The notes: generated from the letters alone by a model not told the origin. DNA of 64,000 nt from Ectothiorhodospira shaposhnikovii (GCF_016584105.1 NZ_NRSM01000002.1:124001-188000), one strand, 5' to 3'. Positions 17,816-27,021 are shown, counted from the first letter of the stretch. Program-made: numbers and translations.

Positions 17816-18712
17816 ATGACCGCCGCCCTCTTTGAAAGCCAGATCAAGAGCCTGCCCCTGATCCATCGGGGCAAGGTGCGGGATATCTATGCCGTGGACG
17901 AGCAGCACATGCTCATCGTCACCACAGACCGGCTCTCGGCCTTCGACGTGATCCTGCCCACCCCCATCCCGGACAAGGGGCGGGTCCTGACGCAGATCTC
18001 CCAGTTCTGGTTCGAGCGGCTGGCCCATGTGGTGCCCAACCAGCTCTGCGACCTGACTCTGGCCGACGTGATCCCCGATCCGGTGGAGCGGGCACCGCTG
18101 GAGGGTCGCAGCATCGTGGTCAAACGCCTCAAGGCCCTGCCGGTGGAAGCCGTGGTGCGAGGCTATCTGATCGGCTCCGGCTGGAAGAGCTACCAGGCCG
18201 ACGGCAGTGTCTGCGGCATCGCCCTGCCCCCGGGCCTGTGCATGGCCGATCGCCTGCCGGAACCCATCTACACCCCCTCCACCAAGGCCGCCGTGGGCGA
18301 ACACGACGAAAACGTGGACTTTGCCCATACCGAGCGCACGCTGGGTCCGGCGGTGGCGGCTCAGGTCAGGGATACGGCCCTGCGCCTGTACCAGGAGGCC
18401 GCCGCCTACGCCCTGGAGCGGGGCATCATCATCGCCGATACCAAGTTCGAGTTCGGCCTGGACGAGCACGGCGTCCTGCACCTGATCGACGAGGCGCTGA
18501 CCCCGGACTCCTCCCGCTTCTGGCCGGCGGACACCTACGCCCCTGGGATGAGCCCACCCTCCTTCGACAAGCAGTACCTGCGGGATTACCTGGAGACCCT
18601 TGACTGGGGCAAGACCGACCCCGGCCCGGAACTGCCGGAAGAGGTGGTCAAGCAAGTGGCGGATAGATACCGTGAGGCCCTGGAACGCCTCACCGGCTCG
18701 GGCCTGAACTGA
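17816..18712 (+). CDS. purC: SAICAR synthase
   Basis: 298 residues, the longer (about 300 residue) PurC form. [26 protein letters not shown] and [19 protein letters not shown] are diagnostic. It joins CAIR and aspartate with ATP. It is followed without a gap by bioD (TGATG overlap), and preceded divergently by purE-purK, so three consecutive purine steps meet at this intergenic region. Confidence 0.97.
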   Translation: MTAALFESQIKSLPLIHRGKVRDIYAVDEQHMLIVTTDRLSAFDVILPTPIPDKGRVLTQISQFWFERLAHVVPNQLCDLTLADVIPDPVERAPLEGRSIVVKRLKALPVEAVVRGYLIGSGWKSYQADGSVCGIALPPGLCMADRLPEPIYTPSTKAAVGEHDENVDFAHTERTLGPAVAAQVRDTALRLYQEAAAYALERGIIIADTKFEFGLDEHGVLHLIDEALTPDSSRFWPADTYAPGMSPPSFDKQYLRDYLETLDWGKTDPGPELPEEVVKQVADRYREALERLTGSGLN

Positions 18713-19422
18713 TGTCCGCGCCGCTGCCCGGCGGCCTGTTCATCACGGGAACAGACACCGGCGTCGGCAAGACCGTGGTGGCATGCGCCCTGGCCCGCGC
18801 CCTGGTGCGGCAGGGCAGAACGGTGATTGCGCGCAAACCTGCCGAATCCGGCTGTGAGCGGCAGGAAGGGTTGCTGTGGCCCGCTGACGGGGCCCGTCTG
18901 ATGGCGGCGACCGGCCAGCGGGGACTATTGGAACGGATCACACCCTACCGGTTCGAGCACGCGCTGGCCCCGGACCGGGCAGCCCGGCTGGCGGGCAGCC
19001 CCCTGTTCCTGGCGGACTTGATCGGAGCCTGCCACGCTCCAGACAGGGATGGGGATGATGGGGGTTTTCTGCTGGTGGAAGGTGCCGGGGGATTCTACTC
19101 ACCCCTCACCGAGGATGGGCTTAACGCCGACCTGGCACAGGCACTGGGGTTGCCCGTGGTGCTGGTGGCGCCGGATCGTCTCGGGGTAATAAACCATGTA
19201 CTTCTGATCGCGGAAGCCATCCGGCACAGGCATCTGGCCCTTGCGGCGGTGGTGCTCAACCACTGCGCCGGGGAAATGCCCCCGGCCATGGACAATCCGG
19301 CCGATATCGCCAGGCGACTGGAGGTGCCCGTCCTGCGCTTTCCCGAAGAAGGACTGCCGTCGGCCAACACTTCTGCCGACGACATCCTGCAAGCCATCAG
19401 TTCATGGGTCCGGAGGTGGTAA
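18712..19422 (+). CDS. bioD: Dethiobiotin synthase
   Basis: 236 residues. GLFITGTDTGVGKTVV is the P-loop of BioD, and LLVEGAGGFYSPLTED is the conserved substrate loop. It forms the ureido ring of dethiobiotin from DAPA, CO2 and ATP. Its ATG overlaps the purC stop by one base, an unusual partner since other bio genes are not in the window. The 3' end overlaps the convergent TorD-like gene by 26 bp. Confidence 0.93.
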   Translation: MSAPLPGGLFITGTDTGVGKTVVACALARALVRQGRTVIARKPAESGCERQEGLLWPADGARLMAATGQRGLLERITPYRFEHALAPDRAARLAGSPLFLADLIGACHAPDRDGDDGGFLLVEGAGGFYSPLTEDGLNADLAQALGLPVVLVAPDRLGVINHVLLIAEAIRHRHLALAAVVLNHCAGEMPPAMDNPADIARRLEVPVLRFPEEGLPSANTSADDILQAISSWVRRW

Positions 19423-19966
19423 ACAGCTCTTCAAGGCGCTGACCTAACACCCGGTAAATTTCCAGAGCGGCCTTATCCTGCAGGCAACGGGCGAACCGCG
19501 GCACCCACGCGCAAAGATGTGCCCATAAATCCTGCCAGCCATAGGGTGAATTGGGCAGATCCTGCTCCAGATACCAGGCCGCATAGATAAGCTGCATGGC
19601 CAGAGAGTCGGGGGGGCGCCCCTGCAGCGCCATCCCCGCCTGACGGTAGAGAACCAGCAGATTGTGGGAACCACCAGCCAACACATGGTCGGACCAGGCA
19701 GACTCCCGGGCCGGGCACTCTGCATCGGAAAAAAGACGCTGATACTCCTGCTTGAGCACCGGCAAACCCAACATCCGCAGTTCCGGCAAAGCGGGCTTGA
19801 GCCAGGCCCAGCTTTCCGCCATTTCCTCCATGGCCTCCAGGGTATCCATGGTGGGAGGTGACAGAAGACCACTCAATATGCAGAGTTCATCAACGTCCAG
19901 CTGATCTCCTGGTAAGGGTTTTTCCATGACGACCCCGATTGAAACACCCGCAAATCGCAATTTCAT
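19397..19966 (-). CDS. TorD/DmsD-like chaperone (probable)
   Basis: 189 residues, all-helical by appearance. The sequence EYQRLF, an aromatic VLYRQAGM segment and the stretch PPDSLAMQLIYAAWYLEQD align with the family pattern of TorD-type chaperones (EYxRLF ... Y.aaG ... PDHlavEL.fl..L). They assist maturation of Tat-exported molybdoenzymes. The usual acidic His-containing motif is altered (PDSLAMQL for PDHLxxEL), so the assignment is tentative and no molybdoenzyme gene is nearby. It overlaps the bioD 3' end. Confidence 0.5.
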   Translation of the reverse strand: MKLRFAGVSIGVVMEKPLPGDQLDVDELCILSGLLSPPTMDTLEAMEEMAESWAWLKPALPELRMLGLPVLKQEYQRLFSDAECPARESAWSDHVLAGGSHNLLVLYRQAGMALQGRPPDSLAMQLIYAAWYLEQDLPNSPYGWQDLWAHLCAWVPRFARCLQDKAALEIYRVLGQRLEELFTTSGPMN

Positions 19967-20092
19967 CGTCCCGATTTCTTCACAGGATGGGACTATGACC
20001 TCGGGGTGGATTCACGAAAACGGAAAAACCTCGCTAAGTTGAGCCGAATCAATAAATCCCCAGGCATTACTCCGGCTTCATGGATCCATGAT

Positions 20093-21025
20093 TCAGGGCA
20101 GGTGAGGCCACAACTCCACATAGGCATTCCCAAGCCCCTGAATGGCCTTGATGCGGCGATTGCGCTCCCGTTCCCAGGCATCCGGAGGATGTTGCCTGTT
20201 CCAGGCATGATAGCGCCGCACATCCCACCAGCTCAGGCGAAATCCGTACGTATCCCTCATGTAAAGCATGGTTCGGGCAATACTGCCCTTGGCGGCATCC
20301 GGTGGCTCGGCCCTGCGTAACCAGACACTGATTCGCATTTCACAGGCCCCATACCGTTCACCCAGGATGAACAGGTGCCCCCAGTCATAGTTGGATCGGC
20401 GCCCGTTGATGAAGCCCACCGAGGGATACAGGTTGTGAAGGTCATTGTGGGCGGCGAGAAAGGCAGGGTCGGCACGCTGGCAACATTCCCGCCCCGACAG
20501 AGTCCGCCCTGAGGCCAGGCGACACGCCTCAAAACTTTCAGGCTCCTGCCAACAACGACGGAACTGACCGAAACGGGAAGCGGGAAAGACATGTTCAGCC
20601 TCGATCCGCAGGGCACGGGGCTCCGTGACCAACGCCTGAAGCCCGCAACTGTGCAGATCAACCCTCAGATTCCGGTCATAGTTGCAGCCGCAATAAAAGG
20701 TGCTGGCCTGGTCGGAATAGACCCGTTCATAGAGGGCCCTGCGCGCCAGACTCCAGTTGGCCGCCGTCACGGGCAACACCTCCGCCGGGGTCGGCTCGAA
20801 GCGATAGCGCCAGAAATCCGGCAACAGGGGCTCAGCCATCTTGCGTGTCTGCACCAGGCCCTGGCGAACTTCCCCGGGCAACAACTCCAGCAACCAGTGA
20901 GGAGGCTGGACGGCGGCCAGCATGGCGACACAGCCCATGACCACACCCATCAACCAGAATCTGTAAGGCCTCGGACGAGGCCTGGAGCGCTTGGATGGCA
21001 ATTTTTGGAGAGATCGGCGAGACAT
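20093..21025 (-). CDS. endA: Endonuclease I (EndA/Vvn family)
   Basis: 310 residues. After a basic N terminus there is one hydrophobic segment (RFWLMGVVMGCVAMLAAV) that exports or anchors the protein. Family hallmarks follow: STFYCGC, LRIEAEHVFPAS with the catalytic His, AHNDLHNLYPSVG, GRRSNY and KGSIARTMLYM. These beta-beta-alpha-metal nucleases cut DNA and RNA non-specifically in the periplasm; many Cys residues here fit disulfide-stabilised extracytoplasmic folding. It is longer at the N terminus than secreted EndA. Monocistronic. Confidence 0.88.
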   Translation of the reverse strand: MSRRSLQKLPSKRSRPRPRPYRFWLMGVVMGCVAMLAAVQPPHWLLELLPGEVRQGLVQTRKMAEPLLPDFWRYRFEPTPAEVLPVTAANWSLARRALYERVYSDQASTFYCGCNYDRNLRVDLHSCGLQALVTEPRALRIEAEHVFPASRFGQFRRCWQEPESFEACRLASGRTLSGRECCQRADPAFLAAHNDLHNLYPSVGFINGRRSNYDWGHLFILGERYGACEMRISVWLRRAEPPDAAKGSIARTMLYMRDTYGFRLSWWDVRRYHAWNRQHPPDAWERERNRRIKAIQGLGNAYVELWPHLP

Positions 21026-21208
21026 GCGTCACGCGTTGGCGATACGGGCGAGGGCACAGCTTGCACCGGGAACGAGATCCCGGCATCCAAGGAAGCGGCC
21101 ATGTCAAAGGCTGCCACGACCCTCGCCGGGATCACATCGACACAGTATCCGGATATGCTGCCCCCGGCACAGGCTATGAACGCCGCCCCCTAAGGGTGAC
21201 CAAACAGG

Positions 21209-21943
21209 CTACTTGGCGGCCGCCGCCTGCTCGATACCCTCAAGCAGCTGCTCGTCCATGTCGGGCAATGAAGGCACATTCTCCACGGCGGCGGAATTTA
21301 CCAGCGCCTGCAGCTGCTCGGATACCGTACGAAGATCCCTGTATTGGCTCACCAGCTTGGCGCCGTTTTCCAGGGCGGCCTTGAGGGTGTCCAGCTTTTC
21401 TTCCATTTCACGCCGTTCCTTGCGCAGGTTGGTAAGCTGTGTCTCAAGCTGTTTCCGGGCGGTGGCATCGTCATGCTTCTGCTTCTTGAGCTGTCGCAGC
21501 TTCTTCATGACGTTTTCGGGAGTATCGGCCAATGCCTTGTTGATGGCCTTGAGGGCCTTGTCCTTCTCGGCCAGCAATTCTTTGGTGGCCTTCATTTCCT
21601 TGGCATGGGCCACACGCTCGGCAGCCATGTCCTGCTCCCCACTCTGGAGCTTGGCAAGGGCCTCGTCGCGAGCCGCATCAGCGAGAATCTGTGCCTTCTC
21701 ACTGGCCTTGACCTTCTTTTCCATGGCCTCGATGGCTTGCTTGGCCTGGTCGTTGGCCTGCTTGATCTTTACATCAGCCTCATTGCCTCTCCGAATGGCA
21801 ACGTCGAGAGCGGCCTTGAGTTCTTCGGTGCTGCATTCAGGGTCCAGACCCAAGGCATCCGTGGCGCCCTTCATTAACATCTGCTTGCTGACGGCAAGTT
21901 CTTTCCAGACCTTCAACTGCAGTTCTGCTTCAGCTTGATTCAC
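21209..21943 (-). CDS. Coiled-coil protein of unknown function
   Basis: 244 residues from the GTG at 21943. The start is decided by AGGAG at 21955-21951, six bases upstream; a frame open to 21958 would put that ribosome site inside the coding sequence. The protein is rich in Lys, Glu, Ala and Gln and is almost wholly predicted coiled coil (KIKQANDQAKQAIEAMEKKV, KQLETQLTNLRKERREMEEK). No signal peptide, membrane segment or known domain is visible. A short acidic end (LPDMDEQLLEGIEQAA) follows. Cytoplasmic structural or scaffold role is a guess. It sits just downstream of the winged-helix gene on the same strand, 167 bp away. Confidence 0.7.
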   Translation of the reverse strand: MNQAEAELQLKVWKELAVSKQMLMKGATDALGLDPECSTEELKAALDVAIRRGNEADVKIKQANDQAKQAIEAMEKKVKASEKAQILADAARDEALAKLQSGEQDMAAERVAHAKEMKATKELLAEKDKALKAINKALADTPENVMKKLRQLKKQKHDDATARKQLETQLTNLRKERREMEEKLDTLKAALENGAKLVSQYRDLRTVSEQLQALVNSAAVENVPSLPDMDEQLLEGIEQAAAAK

Positions 21944-22110
21944 ATATAACTCCTGCACGGGTATTTCAGTTTTTCGAGGGGGTAGTGATTTTGGGCGCGC
22001 ATTCTACATGACTTGGGAAACAAATGCTGCCCCCAAAGTCAAGCACCCGCGACACCGGCAGCGGGCTCTTGACAAATGGCCATCAAAGACCTGGGCGCAC
22101 AAAAAGTTGA

Positions 22111-22539
22111 CTAGAGTACCCGGTAAACGCCACGCCGGGGAGAATCCAGGCGATTCTGCTTCTTGAGGTACCCCAGGGTCTGGCTGATGTTCTTCACGTT
22201 CAAGCCGGCCGCCGCAGCCTGCTCCCGGATCTCACCGATGGACATCTCAGGCCTGGACCCCACGATCTCGCAGATTACCTGGCTGGGGCCCGCATCACTG
22301 GAAACACGGGAAACACGCGTCCTGGAAGCCTTGCCGCCCAGTTTGCTGATCTCGCGATCCAGTTCCGCCAACTCCTTGCGATGCTGCCGCACCAGCTCCT
22401 TGCGCTTTTCACGCAACATCCGGCGCTGCTCGCGAACTGCATCTTCTCTGGCCACCGCCTCCTGCTCTTCCCGGCGCTTCGCCAGCGCATAGAGTTCCTG
22501 AGCAGACATCTCCATTGGATTCTTCGTGGTCACCGTCAT
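22111..22539 (-). CDS. Putative DNA-binding protein, basic coiled coil plus winged helix
   Basis: 142 residues. The N-terminal ~65 residues form a highly charged helix (EQRRMLREKRKELVRQHRKE), followed by a linker with KASRTRVSRVSSD. The C-terminal ~60 residues look like a winged helix: SIGEIREQAAAAGLNVKN, then ISQTLGYLKKQNRL and RRGVYRVL. The layout is reminiscent of nucleoid-associated or histone-like regulators, but I do not recognise a named family. On the minus strand a perfect -35 box TTGACA (22616-22611) lies upstream, with only a weak -10 candidate. It precedes the coiled-coil gene and may act with it. Confidence 0.65.
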   Translation of the reverse strand: MTVTTKNPMEMSAQELYALAKRREEQEAVAREDAVREQRRMLREKRKELVRQHRKELAELDREISKLGGKASRTRVSRVSSDAGPSQVICEIVGSRPEMSIGEIREQAAAAGLNVKNISQTLGYLKKQNRLDSPRRGVYRVL

Positions 22540-23498
22540 TCATTTCTCCCGTAGGCATTCATTGCGAGGCAAACCTTTCCGTAACCAAGATCGGCCCATG
22601 ATAAAACCATTGTCAACGCATCATCCATCCGCCTTGAGATCTTCCATAAACCGCAGATAACACCAAAATGGAGAGAATCCATCTGCCTGATTGGTGGTGG
22701 CACAACACAGCCCCGAACTCACAAATGAAGCGTGACCGGACTTGTGCGTTAACAATGATGCTGATTATGACACAGGGCTCATTATTTTTTCACGCCACTA
22801 TCAAGTTATTTGGATAGCATGGGATGAGAAACCGGCCTTACCAACTGACTCCTGATAATCCATCCCCTGAAATGCCTTATCCGGATCAACATCGCCAGCA
22901 TGTTACTTCATCCATACCCACACAAGGCTGAGGCAAGCAAGCAATGACCGCGAAAGCGTGAATCCACTCAAGGGCCGACAACTTCTGACGCCCGACCTCG
23001 CGGCAGCAACGCCGGGAGAGCTGCCAGGTAATTCTCCCGAATAAAGACATAAATCAATCAAAAACCTGGTGACCTGAACTCAATACATGATCCAAATCCA
23101 TTCAATATCATCCAAAACCCTGGCGACCTCCCCCGGCCCTGGCTCGCTGAGCCACAAGCCCAATCAGAAAAAAACAGGCCCCTGCCGGATGACTTTGCCA
23201 TTGAAGCAAACCTCATCCGGCACACCCCGACACAACAAGACCCAGAACCTGGCCAAACCAACTAAAGAAGCAATGGACATCCAAACATCCCTCACCATGT
23301 CCCCGTCCACCCAACGATTCATGGCGGCAGCCAATCCATTGAGCACGCGAGCATCATGCCTCCCGCACAAGATACATTTGACAAAGGAAACACTGCCCCG
23401 CCGCCAGCATGCCCACAACGAGGGGACCCGAAATTTTCAATCCGCGACAGGACTCCCGCTTACACGGAAGTGACTTATGCAGAACAAACACCCACGAC
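22540..23498. other. AT-richer gap of about 1 kb without a supported gene
   Basis: This stretch has visibly lower GC than its surroundings (for example ATTATTTTTTCACGCC near 22780). It contains no frame with convincing protein character. Frames of 60-130 codons exist on both strands in the 23058-23473 part but lack ribosome sites and have skewed composition. A degenerate REP-like copy lies at 22991-23018. Two diverged direct copies of AAAACCtGGtGACCT occur near 23064 and 23113. The right end leads into the ahcY promoter and riboswitch. Confidence 0.5.
22991..23018. repeat. REP-like repeat, copy B
   Basis: Twenty-eight bases here match copy A (2863-2890) at 23 positions, sharing CCCG..C..TCGCGGCAG and the end CGGGAG. 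The palindrome is decayed compared with copy A. Probably a dispersed extragenic element. Confidence 0.4.
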
Positions 23499-23527
23499 AT
23501 GAAATCATCGACCGCTTACGTTACAAT
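23499..23527 (+). promoter_or_regulatory. Sigma70-like promoter of ahcY transcript
   Basis: TACAAT at 23522-23527 matches the -10 consensus at five of six positions. ATGAAA (23499-23504) is a 4/6 match to -35 at a 17-base spacing. Transcription would start near 23534, two or three bases before the SAH riboswitch, which makes the placement convincing. Confidence 0.55.
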
Positions 23528-23536
23528 CCTTGACCA

Positions 23537-23603
23537 GTCTGAGGAGCGCTGCAACGGACCGTCCGGTCCGCCAGGCTCAGACACCTCCTAAACGGCGCTC
23601 GCT
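23537..23603 (+). promoter_or_regulatory. S-adenosylhomocysteine (SAH) riboswitch
   Basis: The sequence follows the SAH riboswitch consensus: TCTGAGGAGCGCTGCAACGG, a CGGACC/GGTCCG hairpin, CCAGGCTCAGA, then the downstream AACGGCGCTCGC that forms the pseudoknot with GAGCGC. P1 is TCTGAG (23538-23543) with CTCAGA (23576-23581). This class is known upstream of ahcY and turns expression on when toxic SAH accumulates. The ahcY ribosome site (GAGGAG, 23678-23683) lies about 75 bases downstream, inside a repeat of the P1 5' strand (see findings). Confidence 0.95.
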
Positions 23604-23691
23604 GTATCCGCGATGGCGGTCGGCGAGTCACGTCTTTGCACCCCGGCTCCATCGCACCCTCGCCCCAACGTTTTTCTGAGGAGTGTGTTGA

Positions 23692-25107
23692 ATGAATGCT
23701 GTAGCAGACACCAAGAACCGGGATTTCTTCGTCAAGGACATGTCCCTGGCCGACTTCGGTCGCAAGGAAATCGCCATCGCCGAGACCGAGATGCCCGGCC
23801 TGATGGCCACCCGGGAAGAGTTCGCCAAGTCCCAGCCGCTCAAGGGCGCCCGCATTGCCGGCAGCCTGCACATGACCATCCAGACCGCAGTGCTGATCGA
23901 GACCCTGCAGGCCCTGGGTGCCGACGTGCGCTGGGCCTCCTGCAACATCTTCTCCACCCAGGACCACGCCGCCGCCGCCATCGCGGCCACCGGCACGCCC
24001 GTGTTCGCCTTCAAGGGTGAAGCCCTGGAAGAGTACTGGGACTTCTGCCACCGGATCTTCGAGTGGTCCGACGGCGGCACCCCCAACATGATTCTGGACG
24101 ACGGCGGTGACGCCACCCTGCTGATCCACCTGGGCGCACGCGCCGAGCAGGACCTGTCCGTGGTGGAAAACCCCACCAACGAGGAGGAACAGGTACTGTT
24201 TGCCCAGATCAAGGAGCGGGTCAAGCAGCAGCCCGGCTGGTACTCCAACATCCTGAAGAACATCAAGGGTGTCACCGAGGAAACCACCACCGGCGTGCAT
24301 CGCCTCTACCAGATGGCCAAGGAAGGCGCCCTGCCCTTCCCCGCCATCAACGTCAACGACTCGGTCACCAAGTCCAAGTTCGACAACCTCTACGGTTGCC
24401 GCGAGTCCCTGGTGGATGCCATCAAGCGGGCCACCGACGTGATGATCGCCGGCAAGACCGCCGTGGTCTGCGGCTATGGCGACGTGGGCAAGGGTTCCGC
24501 CCAGTCCCTGCGCGCCCTGTCCGCCGAGGTATGGATCACCGAGATCGACCCCATCTGTGCCCTGCAGGCGGCGATGGAAGGCTACCGGGTGGTCACCATG
24601 GACGAGGCCTGCGACAAGGCCGACATCTTCGTCACCGCCACCGGCAACGTGAACGTGATCACCGCCGAGCACATGGCCCGCATGCGTAACCAGGCCATTG
24701 TCTGCAACATCGGCCACTTCGATTCCGAGATCGATGTGGCCGGCCTGCGCCAGTATCAGTGGGAAAACATCAAGCCCCAGGTGGATCACGTGATCTTCCC
24801 CGACGGTCACCGCATCATCCTGCTGGCCGAAGGGCGCCTGGTGAACCTGGGTTGCGGCACCGGCCATCCCAGCTTCGTCATGTCCAACTCCTTCACCAAC
24901 CAGGTGATGGCCCAGATCGAGCTGTGGCAGCACGGCGACAAGTACCGGAACGACGTCTACGTGCTGCCCAAGCACCTGGACGAGAAGGTGGCCTCCTTGC
25001 ACCTGAAAAAGATCGGCGCCCAGCTGACCCGCCTCACCGAGCAGCAGGCCAAATACCTGGGCCTGTCGGTGGACGGACCGTTCAAGCCGGAACATTACCG
25101 GTACTAA
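23692..25107 (+). CDS. ahcY: S-adenosylhomocysteine hydrolase
   Basis: 471 residues. It cleaves SAH to adenosine and homocysteine, relieving product inhibition of methyltransferases. [33 protein letters not shown], the NAD-binding [13 protein letters not shown] and the C-terminal KPEHYRY are diagnostic. The insertion around [16 protein letters not shown] is typical of the longer bacterial/plant form. ATG at 23692 follows TCTGAGGAG. It is controlled by the SAH riboswitch and followed by metF, forming an activated methyl cycle unit. Confidence 0.98.
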   Translation: MNAVADTKNRDFFVKDMSLADFGRKEIAIAETEMPGLMATREEFAKSQPLKGARIAGSLHMTIQTAVLIETLQALGADVRWASCNIFSTQDHAAAAIAATGTPVFAFKGEALEEYWDFCHRIFEWSDGGTPNMILDDGGDATLLIHLGARAEQDLSVVENPTNEEEQVLFAQIKERVKQQPGWYSNILKNIKGVTEETTTGVHRLYQMAKEGALPFPAINVNDSVTKSKFDNLYGCRESLVDAIKRATDVMIAGKTAVVCGYGDVGKGSAQSLRALSAEVWITEIDPICALQAAMEGYRVVTMDEACDKADIFVTATGNVNVITAEHMARMRNQAIVCNIGHFDSEIDVAGLRQYQWENIKPQVDHVIFPDGHRIILLAEGRLVNLGCGTGHPSFVMSNSFTNQVMAQIELWQHGDKYRNDVYVLPKHLDEKVASLHLKKIGAQLTRLTEQQAKYLGLSVDGPFKPEHYRY

Positions 25108-25206
25108 CCGGAAGGGTCTTCCCAGCCCCTCTCCCCATGGAGAGGGGCGCTTGCGGTCGTCCTCCGCCCCTTCTTCCCGCAACCCTTGCGAGGAGTGCAC
25201 ACACTG

Positions 25207-26070
25207 ATGAAATCCCAACTTCGACACGAACGCACCTTCAGCTTCGAGTTCTTCCCGCCCAAGAACGAAGAAGGCGCGGAAAAGCTGCGCAAGACCTGGA
25301 CCCGGCTGGCCCGGCTGGAGCCGCGCTTCTTCTCCGTCACTTACGGCGCTGGCGGCTCCACTCAGGCCCGAACCCTGGAGACGGTGCTGGATATCCACAA
25401 GCACTCGGGCATCGCCGCCGCCCCCCACCTGTCCTGCATCGATTCCACGGCGGAACAGATGCGGTCCATCCTCAAGACCTACATGGACAACGGCCTGCGC
25501 CACATCGTGGCCCTGCGTGGCGACCTGCCCTCCGGCATGCGTGAACCCGGCGAATTCCGCTATGCCAACGAGCTGGTGGAATTCATCCGCCGTGAGACCG
25601 GCGATCACTTCACCCTGGAAGTCGCCGCCTACCCCGAATGCCATCCCCAGGCCCCCAACGCCTTCAAGGACCTGGAGAACTTCAAGCGCAAGGTGGATGC
25701 CGGAGCCGATTCGGCCATCACCCAGTACTTCTACTCGGCGGATGCCTATTTCCGCTTCGTCGACGACTGCGAGCGCATGGGCATCAACATCCCCATCGTG
25801 CCGGGCATCATGCCCATCACCAATTACAAGCAACTGGCCCGTTTCTCCGACGCCTGCGGCGCCGAGATCCCCCGCTGGATCCGCAAGCGCCTGGAGGCCT
25901 ACGGGGATGACCTGGACGCCATCCGTGGCTTCGGCGAAGAGGTGGTGAGCCGCATGTGCGAGCAACTCCTGCATGAAGGTTCGCCGGGACTGCATTTTTA
26001 CACCATGAATCAGGCCGGGCCGGTGACGGGCATCTGGAAAAACCTGGGGCTGATGCCGCAACCGGAATGA
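25207..26070 (+). CDS. metF: 5,10-methylenetetrahydrofolate reductase
   Basis: 287 residues from ATG 25207. The frame is open to TTG at 25186, but AGGAG at 25191-25195 points to the ATG. SFEFFPPKNEEGAEKL, SVTYGAGGS, HLSCIDST and ALRGDLP are MetF signatures of this FAD-dependent TIM barrel. It makes methyl-tetrahydrofolate for methionine synthesis, so homocysteine released by AhcY can be remethylated. It lies 99 bp downstream of ahcY and is probably in the same SAH-controlled transcript; no metH or metE is in the window. Confidence 0.95.
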   Translation: MKSQLRHERTFSFEFFPPKNEEGAEKLRKTWTRLARLEPRFFSVTYGAGGSTQARTLETVLDIHKHSGIAAAPHLSCIDSTAEQMRSILKTYMDNGLRHIVALRGDLPSGMREPGEFRYANELVEFIRRETGDHFTLEVAAYPECHPQAPNAFKDLENFKRKVDAGADSAITQYFYSADAYFRFVDDCERMGINIPIVPGIMPITNYKQLARFSDACGAEIPRWIRKRLEAYGDDLDAIRGFGEEVVSRMCEQLLHEGSPGLHFYTMNQAGPVTGIWKNLGLMPQPE

Positions 26071-26195
26071 CCGCGCACGATTGCATGGGGAGGCATCCTC
26101 GGGGAGGCTCCGATAGCGGAATGACCGCGCACGCGGGAACCCGGTCGCGGCCCGGAAATTCCGGATTCCCGCCTTCGCGAAAGTGGCGACAGGGG
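26064..26195. repeat. Composite extragenic repeat region after metF (copy C)
   Basis: A 16-base direct repeat GGAATGACCGCGCACG occurs at 26064-26079 (overlapping the metF stop) and 26118-26133. It is followed by GCGGGAA (26133-26139) paired with TTCCCGC (26166-26172), enclosing the palindrome CCGGAAATTCCGG (26152-26164). The REP-like core CCCGCCTTCGCGAAAGTGGC follows. The inner CGGAAATTCCG also occurs at 42905-42915 beside another TTCCCGC element. It may serve as a terminator or messenger-stabilising hairpin. Confidence 0.5.
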
Positions 26196-26247
26196 ACTTG
26201 TTCGGTACCGGCGCGAATACCGGGGCAGGCCTGCTATCATCTCCTCC

Positions 26248-27021
26248 ATGAGAATCCCCCGTTGCTATCTGGATCATCCCATGGCCACCGGCCAGGAGAT
26301 CCCACTGGATGAACGCACCCATCGCCATGTGGTGCAGGTACTTCGCCTGCGTGCCGGCGCGCCCCTGATACTGTTCAACGGCCAGGGTGGCGAATACACG
26401 GCCACCCTGGTCCAGGCGGAACGCCGGGCTTCCCGGGTCCGGGTTGAGGCCCATGCCCCCCGGGATACCCAACCGCCGCTACCCATCACCCTGGTTCAAG
26501 GCATCTCCAAGGGCGACCACATGGATTTTGCCCTGCAGAAGGCAACGGAACTGGGGGTATCAAGGATACAGCCCGTCATCTCCCAGCGTACCGTGGGCGG
26601 GGATAACGAACAGCGACTGGCCAAAAAGATGACCCACTGGCTTGGGATCATCATCAGCGCCAGCGAGCAGTGCGGTCGCAACGAAATACCGCATTTGCTG
26701 CCCCCTCAACCGCTGGAGGGGTGGCTTTCCGAATATGGCGCAACCCCTGACAACCCTGACCTGGGGCTGGTCCTGGATCCGATGGCACCCAGCAACCTGA
26801 CCGACATCACGGTCAAACCGGCATCGGTCACACTGCTGATCGGGCCCGAAGGCGGACTGGAGGAAAGGGAAATCGGCCAAGCCATCCATGTGGGCATGAG
26901 GCAGGCCCGCCTGGGGCCGAGAATACTCCGCACGGAAACTGCCGGCATGGCAACGCTGGCAGTTCTCCAGGCCCTTTGGGGAGACCTGGGGAGCTGCCGA
27001 CACACCATCAAAGAACCTTGA
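26248..27021 (+). CDS. rsmE: 16S rRNA (uracil-1498 N3) methyltransferase
   Basis: 257 residues, SPOUT-class. The N-terminal PUA-like part contains HVVQVLRLRAGAPLILFNG. The C-terminal knot domain has LIGPEGGLEEREI and LGPRILRTETAGM, which bind SAM in RsmE. It methylates U1498 of 16S rRNA. Its 3' end overlaps the convergent chpC by 14 bp. Closeness to ahcY-metF fits a methylation theme but a repeat region separates them. Confidence 0.95.
   Translation: MRIPRCYLDHPMATGQEIPLDERTHRHVVQVLRLRAGAPLILFNGQGGEYTATLVQAERRASRVRVEAHAPRDTQPPLPITLVQGISKGDHMDFALQKATELGVSRIQPVISQRTVGGDNEQRLAKKMTHWLGIIISASEQCGRNEIPHLLPPQPLEGWLSEYGATPDNPDLGLVLDPMAPSNLTDITVKPASVTLLIGPEGGLEEREIGQAIHVGMRQARLGPRILRTETAGMATLAVLQALWGDLGSCRHTIKEP

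Noticed and set aside
23087-23473. 128-codon plus-strand frame and an 84-codon minus-strand frame in the AT-rich gap
   Set aside because: No ribosome site, skewed Ser/Thr/Pro/Lys or Cys/Trp composition, and no family resemblance.
23521-26472. 983-codon open frame on the minus strand
   Set aside because: It lies opposite ahcY, metF and rsmE, whose families are certain; the Gly/His/Val-rich translation is a GC-skew shadow.
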